Positions 16,949 through 24,491 of a stretch of DNA of 64,000 nucleotides are shown here, in pieces. Source of the DNA: Sphingomonas sp. (lineage in GTDB: Bacteria; Pseudomonadota; Alphaproteobacteria; Sphingomonadales; Sphingomonadaceae). The notes beneath the pieces are model-generated. The model saw only the letters and a list, made by a program, of their open reading frames with translations. It searched no databases and had not been told where the DNA came from. The stretch is from positions 806,001 to 870,000 of the forward strand of contig NZ_JANINP010000007.1 in assembly GCF_024508665.1 (NCBI RefSeq), written 5' to 3'. Positions within the stretch are counted from its first letter, which is position 1. Each line of letters opens with the position of its first letter. A program made the translations under genes and the position numbers.

Positions 16949-17380
16949 ATGCGCATCTCCTATTTTATCCCGATCCTTTTAATGGGGAGCAGTGCCGTGG
17001 CGCCTGCTAGCCGGGTCGACGCCCAACCGGGCGGCAGCTGGATCAAGGACGGAAGGCGGTTGTGCACGTTCGATGACGCGTTACGAGAAGTGGAATGCAT
17101 CCAATATCATCAACTTATCGAGCATCATTTGAAGTCCGGCGGAAGTTGGCGTGAGTATCGATGGTTGTGGCGCGGGCCAAATCGGGCCGAGGTGCGCTAC
17201 ACATCGCGCATCGGTCTCGTCGGCGTTAGCAATTTCACTATCGGCGAATTGATCGACCCCCATTCCACGCTGCCTGAGCACGCGAGTAAAAATGCGGTTT
17301 CATACGCGCCGAGCAGGGATGAGCTAATTATTGGGGTGCCGGGCGAGGGATACGAATTCTCCGTGAAAGGCGGGACCTAG
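16949..17380 (+). CDS. Hypothetical secreted protein of atypical composition
   Basis: Predicted exported protein of 143 residues. The signal peptide is about residues 1-25 (ending RVDAQ), and two Cys in the mature part (about 38 and 49) could form a disulfide. I recognise no family. Codon use is visibly more AT-rich than its neighbours, especially over 17270-17360, which hints at recent acquisition or relaxed constraint. It starts four bases after the stop of the membrane protein gene, so it may be cotranscribed. Confidence 0.55.
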   Translation: MRISYFIPILLMGSSAVAPASRVDAQPGGSWIKDGRRLCTFDDALREVECIQYHQLIEHHLKSGGSWREYRWLWRGPNRAEVRYTSRIGLVGVSNFTIGELIDPHSTLPEHASKNAVSYAPSRDELIIGVPGEGYEFSVKGGT

Positions 17381-17476
17381 CCATAAGGGCGCCGGGATCG
17401 GTCGGTATTGAGCCGACGCTGACCTATGAAGCGCGTGTCGGCAGACCGCGTCATAATTTTACTATCCAGGTAATCC

Positions 17477-17704
17477 TCACCCCTCCCACTGGAACACCTC
17501 GTCCAGCGGCTTGCCGAATACCTGGGCGATGCGGAACGCGGCCTCGAGCGTGGGCGAATATTTGCCCGCCTCGATCGCCGCCACGGTCTGGCGGGTCATG
17601 CCGATCCGCTCGCCAAGCTCGGCCTGGGTCATCTCGTTCGCCATGAAGCGCAGCAGGCGGATCTGGTTGACCACGCGGCCGGGAAGCGGCTTGGCCCTAA
17701 CCAT
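17477..17704 (-). CDS. XRE-family helix-turn-helix regulator (YozG-like)
   Basis: A 75-residue DNA-binding protein. The HTH spans about residues 14-68, with TQAELGERIGMTRQTVAAIE as the recognition region and the typical ending GKPLDEVFQWEG. Its ATG at 17704 overlaps the 3' end of the upstream membrane gene by eight bases, so the two are coupled. Such small-membrane-protein/XRE pairs are usually autoregulated, and a perfect inverted repeat lies upstream of the pair (18157-18176). Confidence 0.92.
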   Translation of the reverse strand: MVRAKPLPGRVVNQIRLLRFMANEMTQAELGERIGMTRQTVAAIEAGKYSPTLEAAFRIAQVFGKPLDEVFQWEG

Positions 17705-18125
17705 GCCAGCCCCTCCGATAGCTCATGACGATCACGCCGTACCGCACGATTTCCGACGCGACGAGCGCGAGCAGGGCGGCGTTGACGATGTGCCAGCCGC
17801 CGGCGCTGAACGGCATCACGCAGCCCACCACGATGATCCCGACCATCAGCACGAAATAGGCGATCGCGGCCCCGCGCCGGGCGATCGCCCGCTCGCGTTC
17901 GTCGGCCGGCGCATTGGCGTCGCGGCCGGTCTGGATCGCCAGCACGATGCTGGCGATCGCCACCAACACCGCTTGGACGACCAGGATGCCGCCGAGCAGC
18001 GCCAGGAAATACCCCGTCGATGCCCCGGCCGGCAGAAAGGCCGGGGATACCAAGGTGAAATAGACGCCATAGGCGACGACCATCGCGATCAGCGACAGCC
18101 AGGCGATCTTCTCTCTGAACGACAT
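17697..18125 (-). CDS. Four-helix membrane protein paired with XRE regulator
   Basis: A 142-residue inner-membrane protein with helices at about 8-28, 38-62, 84-105 and 112-132, and the basic/acidic loop DANAPADERERAIARRG. It resembles the DUF2178-like membrane partner of YozG-type regulators. The start is the ATG at 18125; a longer open frame upstream runs into the operator and panB. It is first in a two-gene operon with the XRE gene. Its role is unknown, possibly membrane stress sensing. Confidence 0.8.
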   Translation of the reverse strand: MSFREKIAWLSLIAMVVAYGVYFTLVSPAFLPAGASTGYFLALLGGILVVQAVLVAIASIVLAIQTGRDANAPADERERAIARRGAAIAYFVLMVGIIVVGCVMPFSAGGWHIVNAALLALVASEIVRYGVIVMSYRRGWHG

Positions 18126-18156
18126 TGCTGACCTCATGTTCGACTCGATAGCCATC

Positions 18157-18176
18157 ATGTTAGGTAAAACTAACAT
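18157..18176. promoter_or_regulatory. Operator-like inverted repeat of the XRE operon
   Basis: ATGTTAG and CTAACAT form a perfect 7-bp inverted repeat with a 6-base AT-rich spacer. It lies 32 bases upstream of the membrane-protein start and 74 bases before panB. It is the best candidate for autoregulatory binding by the XRE protein. Confidence 0.6.
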
Positions 18177-18249
18177 TGAGTCAAGAGGAGAGAACAATCG
18201 CATCTCTCCGCGCTGGCAGCGGGCGCGGGGAAGGGCTAGGGAGCGCGCC

Positions 18250-19122
18250 ATGTCCACGACCTTCACGATCGACACCTCGACCAGCCGCGCCAACCCGACG
18301 CCGGCGCCGATGAAGCGGCTGACCGTGCCCGCCATCCAGCGCCGCAAGTTCGAGGGAAAGACGCAGGAACCGCTGGTCATGCTGACTGCGTACACGGTCC
18401 GCATGGCGCAATTGCTGGACCCGCATTGCGACATATTGCTGGTCGGCGATTCGCTCGGGCAGGTCGTCTATGGCTTGCCCTCGACCTTGCCGGTCACGCT
18501 CGACATGATGTGCGCGCATGGCGCCGCGGTGGTGCGCGGCAGCTATCATGCCGTCGTCGTCGTCGACATGCCGTTCGGCAGCTACGAAGCCTCGCCCGAA
18601 CAGGCCTTCATGAATGCGAGCCGCGTCTTGGCCGAAACCGGCTGCGCCGCGATCAAGATGGAGGGCGGCGCGGCGATGGCGCCGACCATTCGCTTCCTGA
18701 CCGAGCGCGGCATTCCGGTGATGGCGCATATCGGCCTGACGCCCCAGGCGATCAACGCGCTCGGCGGCTATGGCGCGCGCGGACGCAGCCAGGAGGAAGA
18801 GGCCAAGATCAAGGGCGACGCCCAGGCGGTCGCCCAGGCCGGCGCCTTCTCGGTGGTGGTGGAAGGCGTGGTCGAGCCGATCGCGCGCTCGCTTACCGAA
18901 ACCACCGACATTCCGGTGATCGGGATCGGCGCCTCGGCGGCCTGCGATGGCCAGGTGCTGGTCGCCGAGGACATGCTCGGCCTGTTCGAACGCACCCCGC
19001 GTTTCGTGAAGAAGTTCGACGACATGGCCGGCCGCATCACCGATGCGGTCACCCGCTATGCCGAAGAGGTGCGCAATCGAACATTTCCGGGAGTGGAGCA
19101 GACCTACCTCCCAAAGACCTAA
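18250..19122 (+). CDS. panB: 3-methyl-2-oxobutanoate hydroxymethyltransferase
   Basis: Cytoplasmic enzyme transferring a hydroxymethyl group from 5,10-methylene-THF to ketoisovalerate, the first committed step to pantothenate. The 290-residue TIM-barrel protein has the metal-binding ILLVGDSLGQVVYG (about 58-71). Also present are VVVVDMPFGSYEAS, AAIKMEGG, the loop MAHIGLTPQAINALGGYG and the late VIGIGASAACDGQVLV. The start is the ATG at 18250; the frame upstream overlaps the XRE operator region. It is followed by the YfgM-like gene 120 bases on. Confidence 0.98.
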   Translation: MSTTFTIDTSTSRANPTPAPMKRLTVPAIQRRKFEGKTQEPLVMLTAYTVRMAQLLDPHCDILLVGDSLGQVVYGLPSTLPVTLDMMCAHGAAVVRGSYHAVVVVDMPFGSYEASPEQAFMNASRVLAETGCAAIKMEGGAAMAPTIRFLTERGIPVMAHIGLTPQAINALGGYGARGRSQEEEAKIKGDAQAVAQAGAFSVVVEGVVEPIARSLTETTDIPVIGIGASAACDGQVLVAEDMLGLFERTPRFVKKFDDMAGRITDAVTRYAEEVRNRTFPGVEQTYLPKT

Positions 19123-19242
19123 GGCGCGTTGCTTTTGAATGGCGCGCCGCTAAGGGCGGTGGCCCATTACGGCCATTGCGAGAGCCGAAGCCGGTCCCTA
19201 AGGTCCGCCGACTTATTTTTGCCCCCAATTGGAGCCTACCCC

Positions 19243-19932
19243 TTGGCTGTGACGCCGAACACCGATGAAGCTTTCCTGCGCGAGGTCGATGAGGAACTCC
19301 GCCGCGATCAGATCGTGGGCGTATGGAAGAATTATGGTCGCGTGATCGTCGGCCTGATCGTGGCGGCGCTGGCGATCTTCGCCGCCGTGCTCGGTTGGCG
19401 GGCATGGAGCCACGGCGCCGCCGAGAAAAAAGCAATCGAGCTGCAACAGGCCTATGATTCGATCGCTAGCGGCAATACCCAGGCGGCCAAGGCGCCGATC
19501 GACAAGCTCGCGGGCGACAGCGCGCCCGGCTATCGCGCGCTCGCCAAGATGCTGCAGGGCAATGACCTGCTCGCGGCCGGCAAGACCAAGGAAGCCGCGG
19601 CGAAATACGGCGAAGTCGCCGGCGACAGCAGCGTCGGACAGCCGATCCGCGACCTCGCCACGATCCGCCAGACCCAGACCGAATTCGACGGACTCGCGCC
19701 GCAGGTGGTGATCGACCGGCTGAAGCCGCTCGCCACCTCGGACTCGGCCTGGCTCGGCAGCGCCGGCGAGATGATCGCGGCGGCCGACCTCAAACTCAAC
19801 CGCACGGCGGAAGCGCGCGCGATGTTCAAGCTGATTGCCGAGAGCGACAAGGTTCCGGACAGCATCCGTCAACGCGCGGTTCAGGCGACCCAGGCTCTGG
19901 ATCCAGGCACGAACGTTCAGAAGGGCAAGTAG
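19243..19932 (+). CDS. YfgM-like TPR membrane protein (TTG start)
   Basis: A 229-residue inner-membrane protein with a single helix at about 33-53 and a periplasmic TPR-like region, as in YfgM, a partner of the SecYEG-PpiD chaperone network. The N-terminal DEAFLREVDEELRRDQIVGVWKNYG is split here as DEAFLREVDEELRRD and QIVGVWKNYG. The start is a TTG at 19243, eight bases after GGAG (19231); upstream codons have no ribosome-binding site. It is followed six bases later by bamB, as in many proteobacteria. Confidence 0.88.
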   Translation: MAVTPNTDEAFLREVDEELRRDQIVGVWKNYGRVIVGLIVAALAIFAAVLGWRAWSHGAAEKKAIELQQAYDSIASGNTQAAKAPIDKLAGDSAPGYRALAKMLQGNDLLAAGKTKEAAAKYGEVAGDSSVGQPIRDLATIRQTQTEFDGLAPQVVIDRLKPLATSDSAWLGSAGEMIAAADLKLNRTAEARAMFKLIAESDKVPDSIRQRAVQATQALDPGTNVQKGK

Positions 19933-19937
19933 ATAGC

Positions 19938-21266
19938 ATGACGACCAAGTGGAGGATGCCGATTGCGCTGGTGGCGCTGACCGCGCTCGGCGCGTGCGGC
20001 GCGTTTAAGGGCGGCGGCAAGAAGACTCCGGTGCTGGGCGACCGCGTGCCGATCCTGGTTTCGGAAAGCGATGCCAAGGTCGATCCGGCGATTTCGGGGC
20101 TCGACGTTCTGTTGCCGGCGCCGGTCGCCAACGCCGAATGGGCGCAGCCCGGCGGCAATCCCGAAAAGTCGATGGGCCATCTGGCGCTGGGCGCGAACGT
20201 TTCGCGTATATGGACGGTATCGATCCCTGCCGGGTCGAACCGTCAACGGCTGGCGGCGGCGCCGGTGATCGGCGACGGCAAGCTCTACGCGGTCGACGTC
20301 GATGGCGCCCTCCATGCGTTCGATGCCAATTCGGGCGCGTCGCTGTGGACCGTGCCGATCGCCAAGGCGGAGAAGAGCAAGGCCGCGCGCTTCGGCGGCG
20401 GCGCGACCTATGATGGTGGTCGCGTCTACGCGACCGACGGTCTGGGCGACATCGTCGCGTTCGATGCCAAGACCGGTTCCGAAATCTGGCGCGCCAAGCC
20501 GGGACCACCGCTCCGCGGATCGCCGACCGTCGTCGGTGATCAGCTCTACACGCTGAGCCAGGACAATCAGCTTTACGCATTGTCGACCGCCAACGGACAG
20601 CAGGTCTGGTCGGCCTCGGGCAGCCTCGAGACGCAGGGCGTGTTCGGCGTCGCGGCGCCGGCAGTGGCCCACCAGACGGTCGTCGCCGGCTTCTCGTCGG
20701 GCGAACTCAACGCCTATCGCGTCGAGAATGGCCGCGCGATCTGGGGCGACGCCTTGTCGCGCACCAGCATTTCGACCTCGGTGTCCAGCCTTGCCGATAT
20801 CGATGCCGATCCGGTGATCGACGACACCAATGTCTATGCTCTGGGGCAGGGCGGTCGCCTGATCGCCGCCAATCTCGCCACCGGCCAGCGCCTGTGGGAA
20901 CAGAATTTCGCCGGTATTTCGACGCCTTGGCTGGCGGGCGAATGGCTGTTCGTGGTGACCGACGAAAGCAAGCTCTATTGCTTGCAGCGCTCGACCGGAA
21001 AGATCCGCTGGATCAGCCAGTTGCGCGCCTTCCAGGTCGAGAAGAAGAAAAAGAAGAAGAATCCGCTGACGTGGTACGGTCCGGTCCTGGCGGGGAACCG
21101 CCTGGTGCTGGTCAATTCGCTGGGCGACATGGTGTTCGCTTCGCCGAGTGACGGCACCGTCGGCCAGACGATCCCCGGCAAGGACGGTTTCAGCCTGGGT
21201 CCGGTCGTCGCCAACAACACGCTGTACGTGCTCGACGGCCGCGGACGCATTTCTGCTTATCGGTAA
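19938..21266 (+). CDS. bamB: Outer membrane protein assembly factor BamB
   Basis: Lipoprotein subunit of the BAM complex that inserts beta-barrel proteins into the outer membrane, 442 residues. The signal peptide ends in the lipobox LGAC (Cys20). The remainder is an eight-bladed PQQ-like beta-propeller with repeated ALDxxxGxxxW-type segments such as FDAKTGSEIWRAKPG and LSTANGQQVWSASG. A run of six lysines (EKKKKKKNP, about residue 370) sits in a propeller loop. It lies between the YfgM-like gene and der, the classic neighbourhood. Confidence 0.95.
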   Translation: MTTKWRMPIALVALTALGACGAFKGGGKKTPVLGDRVPILVSESDAKVDPAISGLDVLLPAPVANAEWAQPGGNPEKSMGHLALGANVSRIWTVSIPAGSNRQRLAAAPVIGDGKLYAVDVDGALHAFDANSGASLWTVPIAKAEKSKAARFGGGATYDGGRVYATDGLGDIVAFDAKTGSEIWRAKPGPPLRGSPTVVGDQLYTLSQDNQLYALSTANGQQVWSASGSLETQGVFGVAAPAVAHQTVVAGFSSGELNAYRVENGRAIWGDALSRTSISTSVSSLADIDADPVIDDTNVYALGQGGRLIAANLATGQRLWEQNFAGISTPWLAGEWLFVVTDESKLYCLQRSTGKIRWISQLRAFQVEKKKKKKNPLTWYGPVLAGNRLVLVNSLGDMVFASPSDGTVGQTIPGKDGFSLGPVVANNTLYVLDGRGRISAYR

Positions 21267-21355
21267 GAGTCGGGGGGCTTCTCCCTCCCGCTTGCGGGAT
21301 AGGATTGGGGCCGCGAGCCGCTCTTACATGCAATTGTGGAGCAGCGCTGTACTTA

Positions 21356-21457
21356 AGCCCCTCCCCTTCAGGGGAGGGGTTGGGGTGGGGGCTAGCCACG
21401 GGCGATTAGCTTGCGGCGCTTCCCCACCCCCAACCCCTCCCCTGAAGGGGAGGGGCT
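21356..21457. repeat. Large intergenic inverted repeat (bamB-der)
   Basis: The left arm 21356-21391 (starting AGCCCCTCCCCTTCAGGGG) and the right arm 21422-21457 are reverse complements over about 36 bases, apart from a one-base shift in a G-run. Each arm also contains its own CCCCTCCCCTTCAGGGGAGGGG hairpin core (22 bases, 21358-21379 on the left). It fits the GC-rich repeats scattered between genes of this genome. Otherwise 21267-21545 holds only the der promoter region. Confidence 0.8.
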
Positions 21458-21545
21458 AGGATATTGCTATTCCGCTTCATCCGATTGCTTTGGCCGTCCA
21501 CCTGAAGGCGTTGCCGCTTGCGTGCACACGCCCTACAGCGCCAGC

Positions 21546-22907
21546 ATGTCTCTACCCACCGTCGCCATTATCGGCCGTCCCAATGTCGGCAAGTCGACGC
21601 TGTTCAACCGGCTCGTCGGCAAGAAGCTTGCCCTGGTCGATGACCAGCCCGGCGTCACGCGCGACCGGCGCGAGGGTGACGCGAGCCTGCTCGGGCTGGA
21701 ATTCCGCGTCATCGACACCGCGGGTTACGAGGATCTCGACGCCGCGACCTTGCCCGGCCGGATGCGGCAACAGACAGAGGCGGCGGTGGCACAGGCCGAT
21801 GTCGCCTTATTCCTGATCGATGCCCGCGCCGGGATCGTGCCGCTCGACGAGGAAATCGCGCGCTGGCTGCGCGGCTCGACCACCCCGGTCATCCTGGTCG
21901 CCAACAAGGCGGAAGGGCGCGCGGGAGAGGCCGGCGTGCTCGAATCGCTCGCGCTCGGCTTTGGCGATCCGGTCCAGCTGTCGGCCGAGCATGGCGAAGG
22001 GATCGCCGATCTGTTCGAGGCGCTCGTCCCGTTCGTTCCCGAGCCCGAAGAGTTGGAGCAAGAGGAAGACGAAAGCCCCAACGCGCCGCTCAAACTGGCG
22101 ATCGTCGGCCGTCCCAATGCCGGCAAGTCGACCCTGATCAACCGCATGCTGGGCGAGGATCGCCTGATTACCGGCCCGGAAGCGGGGATCACGCGCGATT
22201 CGATCGCGATCGACTGGACGTGGCACGATCCGAAGAACGGCCCGCGCGCGGTGCGGCTGATCGACACCGCCGGCATGCGCAAGCGCGCCAAGGTGCAGGA
22301 CAAGCTCGAGAAACTGTCGGTCGCCGATGCGTTGCGCGCGGTCGATTTCGCCGAAGTCGTCGTGCTGTTGCTGGATGCCACCCTGGGGCTGGAAGCGCAG
22401 GACCTCAGGATCGCCGACCGTGTGCTGCAGGAAGGCCGTGCGCTGATCATCGCGCTCAACAAATGGGATATCGCCGAGAACGCCTCGTCGCTGTTCAATG
22501 GCGTCAAGAAGGCGCTCGAGGACGGTTTGAGCCAGGTGAAGGGCGTCATCGTCATCACCGTCTCGGCGGCGACCGGCAAGGGTATCGACCAGCTGCTGGG
22601 TGCTGCATTCGAAACGCGCGAGGCCTGGTCGAAGCGCGTCTCCACCGGCGAGCTCAACCGCTGGTTCGAACGCGCGATCGAGGCCAATCCGCCGCCCGCG
22701 CCGGGGGGCAAGCGGATCAAGATGCGCTATGTCACCCAGATCAAGACGCGCCCGCCCAGCTTCGTCATTTTCGGCACTCGGGTCGATCAGCTTCCGGCGA
22801 GCTATGAACGCTATCTCGTCAATTCGATGCGGCGCGATCTCGGTTTCGGCGCTGTCCCGGTTCGGCTGACGTTCCGCGCGCCGAAAAATCCATTTGATCG
22901 GGAATGA
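21546..22907 (+). CDS. der: Ribosome biogenesis GTPase Der (EngA)
   Basis: Double GTPase needed for 50S subunit assembly, 453 residues. It has two G domains, with P-loops GRPNVGKST (about residues 10-18) and GRPNAGKST (about 187-195). The switch II motifs are DTAG(Y) and DTAGM, and a C-terminal KH-like domain ends KNPFDRE. The second G4 motif is the usual NKWD, while the first reads NKAE, a common variant in sphingomonads. The start is the ATG at 21546; the longer upstream frame runs into the inverted repeat. It follows bamB, as is usual. Confidence 0.98.
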   Translation: MSLPTVAIIGRPNVGKSTLFNRLVGKKLALVDDQPGVTRDRREGDASLLGLEFRVIDTAGYEDLDAATLPGRMRQQTEAAVAQADVALFLIDARAGIVPLDEEIARWLRGSTTPVILVANKAEGRAGEAGVLESLALGFGDPVQLSAEHGEGIADLFEALVPFVPEPEELEQEEDESPNAPLKLAIVGRPNAGKSTLINRMLGEDRLITGPEAGITRDSIAIDWTWHDPKNGPRAVRLIDTAGMRKRAKVQDKLEKLSVADALRAVDFAEVVVLLLDATLGLEAQDLRIADRVLQEGRALIIALNKWDIAENASSLFNGVKKALEDGLSQVKGVIVITVSAATGKGIDQLLGAAFETREAWSKRVSTGELNRWFERAIEANPPPAPGGKRIKMRYVTQIKTRPPSFVIFGTRVDQLPASYERYLVNSMRRDLGFGAVPVRLTFRAPKNPFDRE

Positions 22908-23048
22908 ACTCGATTTGCGCGAAAGCCGTACGGTAGCAAGATCTTACCCACCCGCGGCGGACAACGCCATCAACCGCTCGTTTACTTAGGCAGGGTACAG
23001 CGGACACATCGGATCAGCGGCGGGGTGCCGATACCGGTGGAGGATGTG

Positions 23049-23459
23049 GTGACGATCGACAGCGGGCAATTGGTGGACTGGAGCGCGTTTCAGGCCGCCC
23101 GTAGCGAGCTTGGGGCGGGGTTCGTCCGTATTCTCGGCTATTTCAAGGAAGATGGCGTCAAGTCCGTCGCCGCGATCGAGGACGCGATGCGCGCGGGCAA
23201 TGCCGCCGCGATCGTGCTGCCGGCGCACACGCTGAAGGGCGAGTCGCGTCAGTTCGGCGCGGAGCAACTCGCCGCCATCGCCGAGGCGATCGAAGTCATC
23301 GGGCGCCAGTGCGTGGAAACGCGCGACGCGCCCGACCAGGCGCTGGAACATGTCGTCAAGCTGCGCCCGACGTTCGAAGCGACCCTCGCGATGCTCGAGC
23401 GCGAGGCCAACCCCTTGGTCGAACGCCGCCCGGCCGCCTTCGGCCGCCGCGCGGTATAG
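23049..23459 (+). CDS. Hpt-domain phosphotransfer protein
   Basis: A 136-residue histidine phosphotransfer protein, a relay in two-component phosphorelays. The phospho-accepting His60 lies in LPAHTLKGESRQFGA, the canonical Hpt helix. The start is uncertain: GTG at 23049 sits five bases after GGAGG (23039-23043) and gives the usual family length, while a GTG at 23025 adds eight residues. No kinase or response regulator lies beside it, so its partners are elsewhere; in sphingomonads such orphans often serve chromosome-encoded hybrid kinases. Confidence 0.88.
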   Translation: MTIDSGQLVDWSAFQAARSELGAGFVRILGYFKEDGVKSVAAIEDAMRAGNAAAIVLPAHTLKGESRQFGAEQLAAIAEAIEVIGRQCVETRDAPDQALEHVVKLRPTFEATLAMLEREANPLVERRPAAFGRRAV

Positions 23460-23475
23460 GACGTATCTTCCCGTC

Positions 23476-23579
23476 GTCATCCCCGCGCAAGCGGGGACCC
23501 ATCTCGTGTCCTCTCCACCATCGCACCGGCAGTTATGGCGGCAAGCGCCGGAGATGGGTTCCCGCTTGCGCGGGAATGC
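23476..23579. repeat. Dispersed intergenic inverted repeat, copy 1
   Basis: The left part starts GTCATCCCCGCGCAAGCGGG and the right part (23551-23579) is its imperfect reverse complement. The flanking GGGACCCATCTC answers to GAGATGGGTTCC. A near-perfect relative lies at 54896-55004. It lies between the Hpt gene and the convergent bfr gene and may act as a transcription block. Confidence 0.8.
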
Positions 23580-23654
23580 CGAGGTTGCAGATGGATCACT
23601 TCAAGAACAACGGCTTATCCAGGTTCTTGGCCTAAGCTCGGCTATCGGTAGCGT

Positions 23655-24143
23655 TCAGCCCTCGCTGTCTTCCGCTGATTTCGCGTTGAGCTGGATGTAA
23701 TTCTCCAGCCCCATGCGCTCGATCATGTCGAACTGGCGCTCGAGCGTGTCGACATGTTCCTCCTCGCTGTCGAGGATGCGGCGGAACAAGTCGCGGCTGA
23801 CATAGTCGCGCACTTTCTCACAATGTTCGATCGCGTCGCGCAGCAGCGGCAGCGCTTCCATCTCGAGTTCGAGATCCGACTTCAACACCTCTTCGACCGT
23901 CTCGCCGATGCGTAGCCGCCCGAGCAGCTGAAAATTGGGCAAGCCGTCGAGGAACAGGATGCGCTCCGCCAGCCAGTCGGCATGCTTCATTTCGTCGATC
24001 GATTCGTGGCGCTCGAACTCGGCCAGCTTCTGCACGCCCCAATGGTCGAGCAGACGGTAGTGCAGCCAATATTGGTTGATCGCGGTCAGTTCGTTCTTGA
24101 GCGCGCTATTCAGGAAATCGATGACCTGCGGATCGCCCTTCAT
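23655..24143 (-). CDS. bfr: Bacterioferritin
   Basis: Iron-storage ferritin with heme, 162 residues, forming a 24-mer shell that oxidises and stores iron. All ferroxidase ligands are present: Glu18, Glu51, His54, Glu94, Glu127 and His130. The heme-binding Met52 is also present (IDEMKHAD). The start is the ATG at 24143 (MKGDPQVIDF), the family's standard N-terminus; a frame with 12 more residues exists upstream. It follows the bfd gene on the same strand by 105 bases, forming a bfd-bfr unit. Confidence 0.97.
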   Translation of the reverse strand: MKGDPQVIDFLNSALKNELTAINQYWLHYRLLDHWGVQKLAEFERHESIDEMKHADWLAERILFLDGLPNFQLLGRLRIGETVEEVLKSDLELEMEALPLLRDAIEHCEKVRDYVSRDLFRRILDSEEEHVDTLERQFDMIERMGLENYIQLNAKSAEDSEG

Positions 24144-24248
24144 CTTGCTGCCCCTTGGCTGTTTGTCGGGCATGACCATAAACCGGTGAGGTCGCCGGAC
24201 ATAGTCCCCAAAAACGGCTGATTTCCGCAGTTCTGGTTGCTGCAGATA

Positions 24249-24416
24249 TTATGCGGCAGCGCGCTCTTCATCGATAATGGAGCGGGCGAAGGGCACGCAC
24301 TGGCCGCATTTGGGCTGCCGCCCGAGCGAGCGATAGGCCTGACATGCGGTCATCGATCCGTTGCGGGCGGCCTCGCGCACCTCGCGTTCGCGGATCGCAT
24401 TGCACACGCACACCAT
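24249..24416 (-). CDS. bfd: Bacterioferritin-associated ferredoxin
   Basis: A 55-residue [2Fe-2S] protein that reduces the heme of bacterioferritin to release stored iron. The cluster ligands are Cys3 and Cys5 (VCVCNAI) and Cys37 and Cys40 (PKCGQC), the standard CxC-x31-CxxC pattern. The start is the ATG at 24416, one of three close ATGs (24431, 24419, 24416). A 17-base perfect palindrome lies about 60 bases upstream and may regulate the bfd-bfr pair by iron. Confidence 0.93.
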   Translation of the reverse strand: MVCVCNAIREREVREAARNGSMTACQAYRSLGRQPKCGQCVPFARSIIDEERAAA

Positions 24417-24474
24417 CATGAGACCGATCATCCCTCGCGCTCGTTGCCAGCGAGTTAGCGATAGTGAGAGCGAT

Positions 24475-24491
24475 TCGCAATACTATTGCGA
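24475..24491. promoter_or_regulatory. Palindromic candidate iron-regulator site upstream of bfd
   Basis: TCGCAATA-C-TATTGCGA is a perfect 8-1-8 inverted repeat placed about 60 bases upstream of bfd, overlapping the 3' end of the DUF418 gene. The form fits a Fur-family site, but I cannot match it to a proven consensus here. Confidence 0.4.

Noticed and set aside
22908..23048. A small gene or RNA between der and the Hpt gene
   Set aside because: No frame with a start signal and no clear hairpin; it is most likely only the Hpt promoter region.
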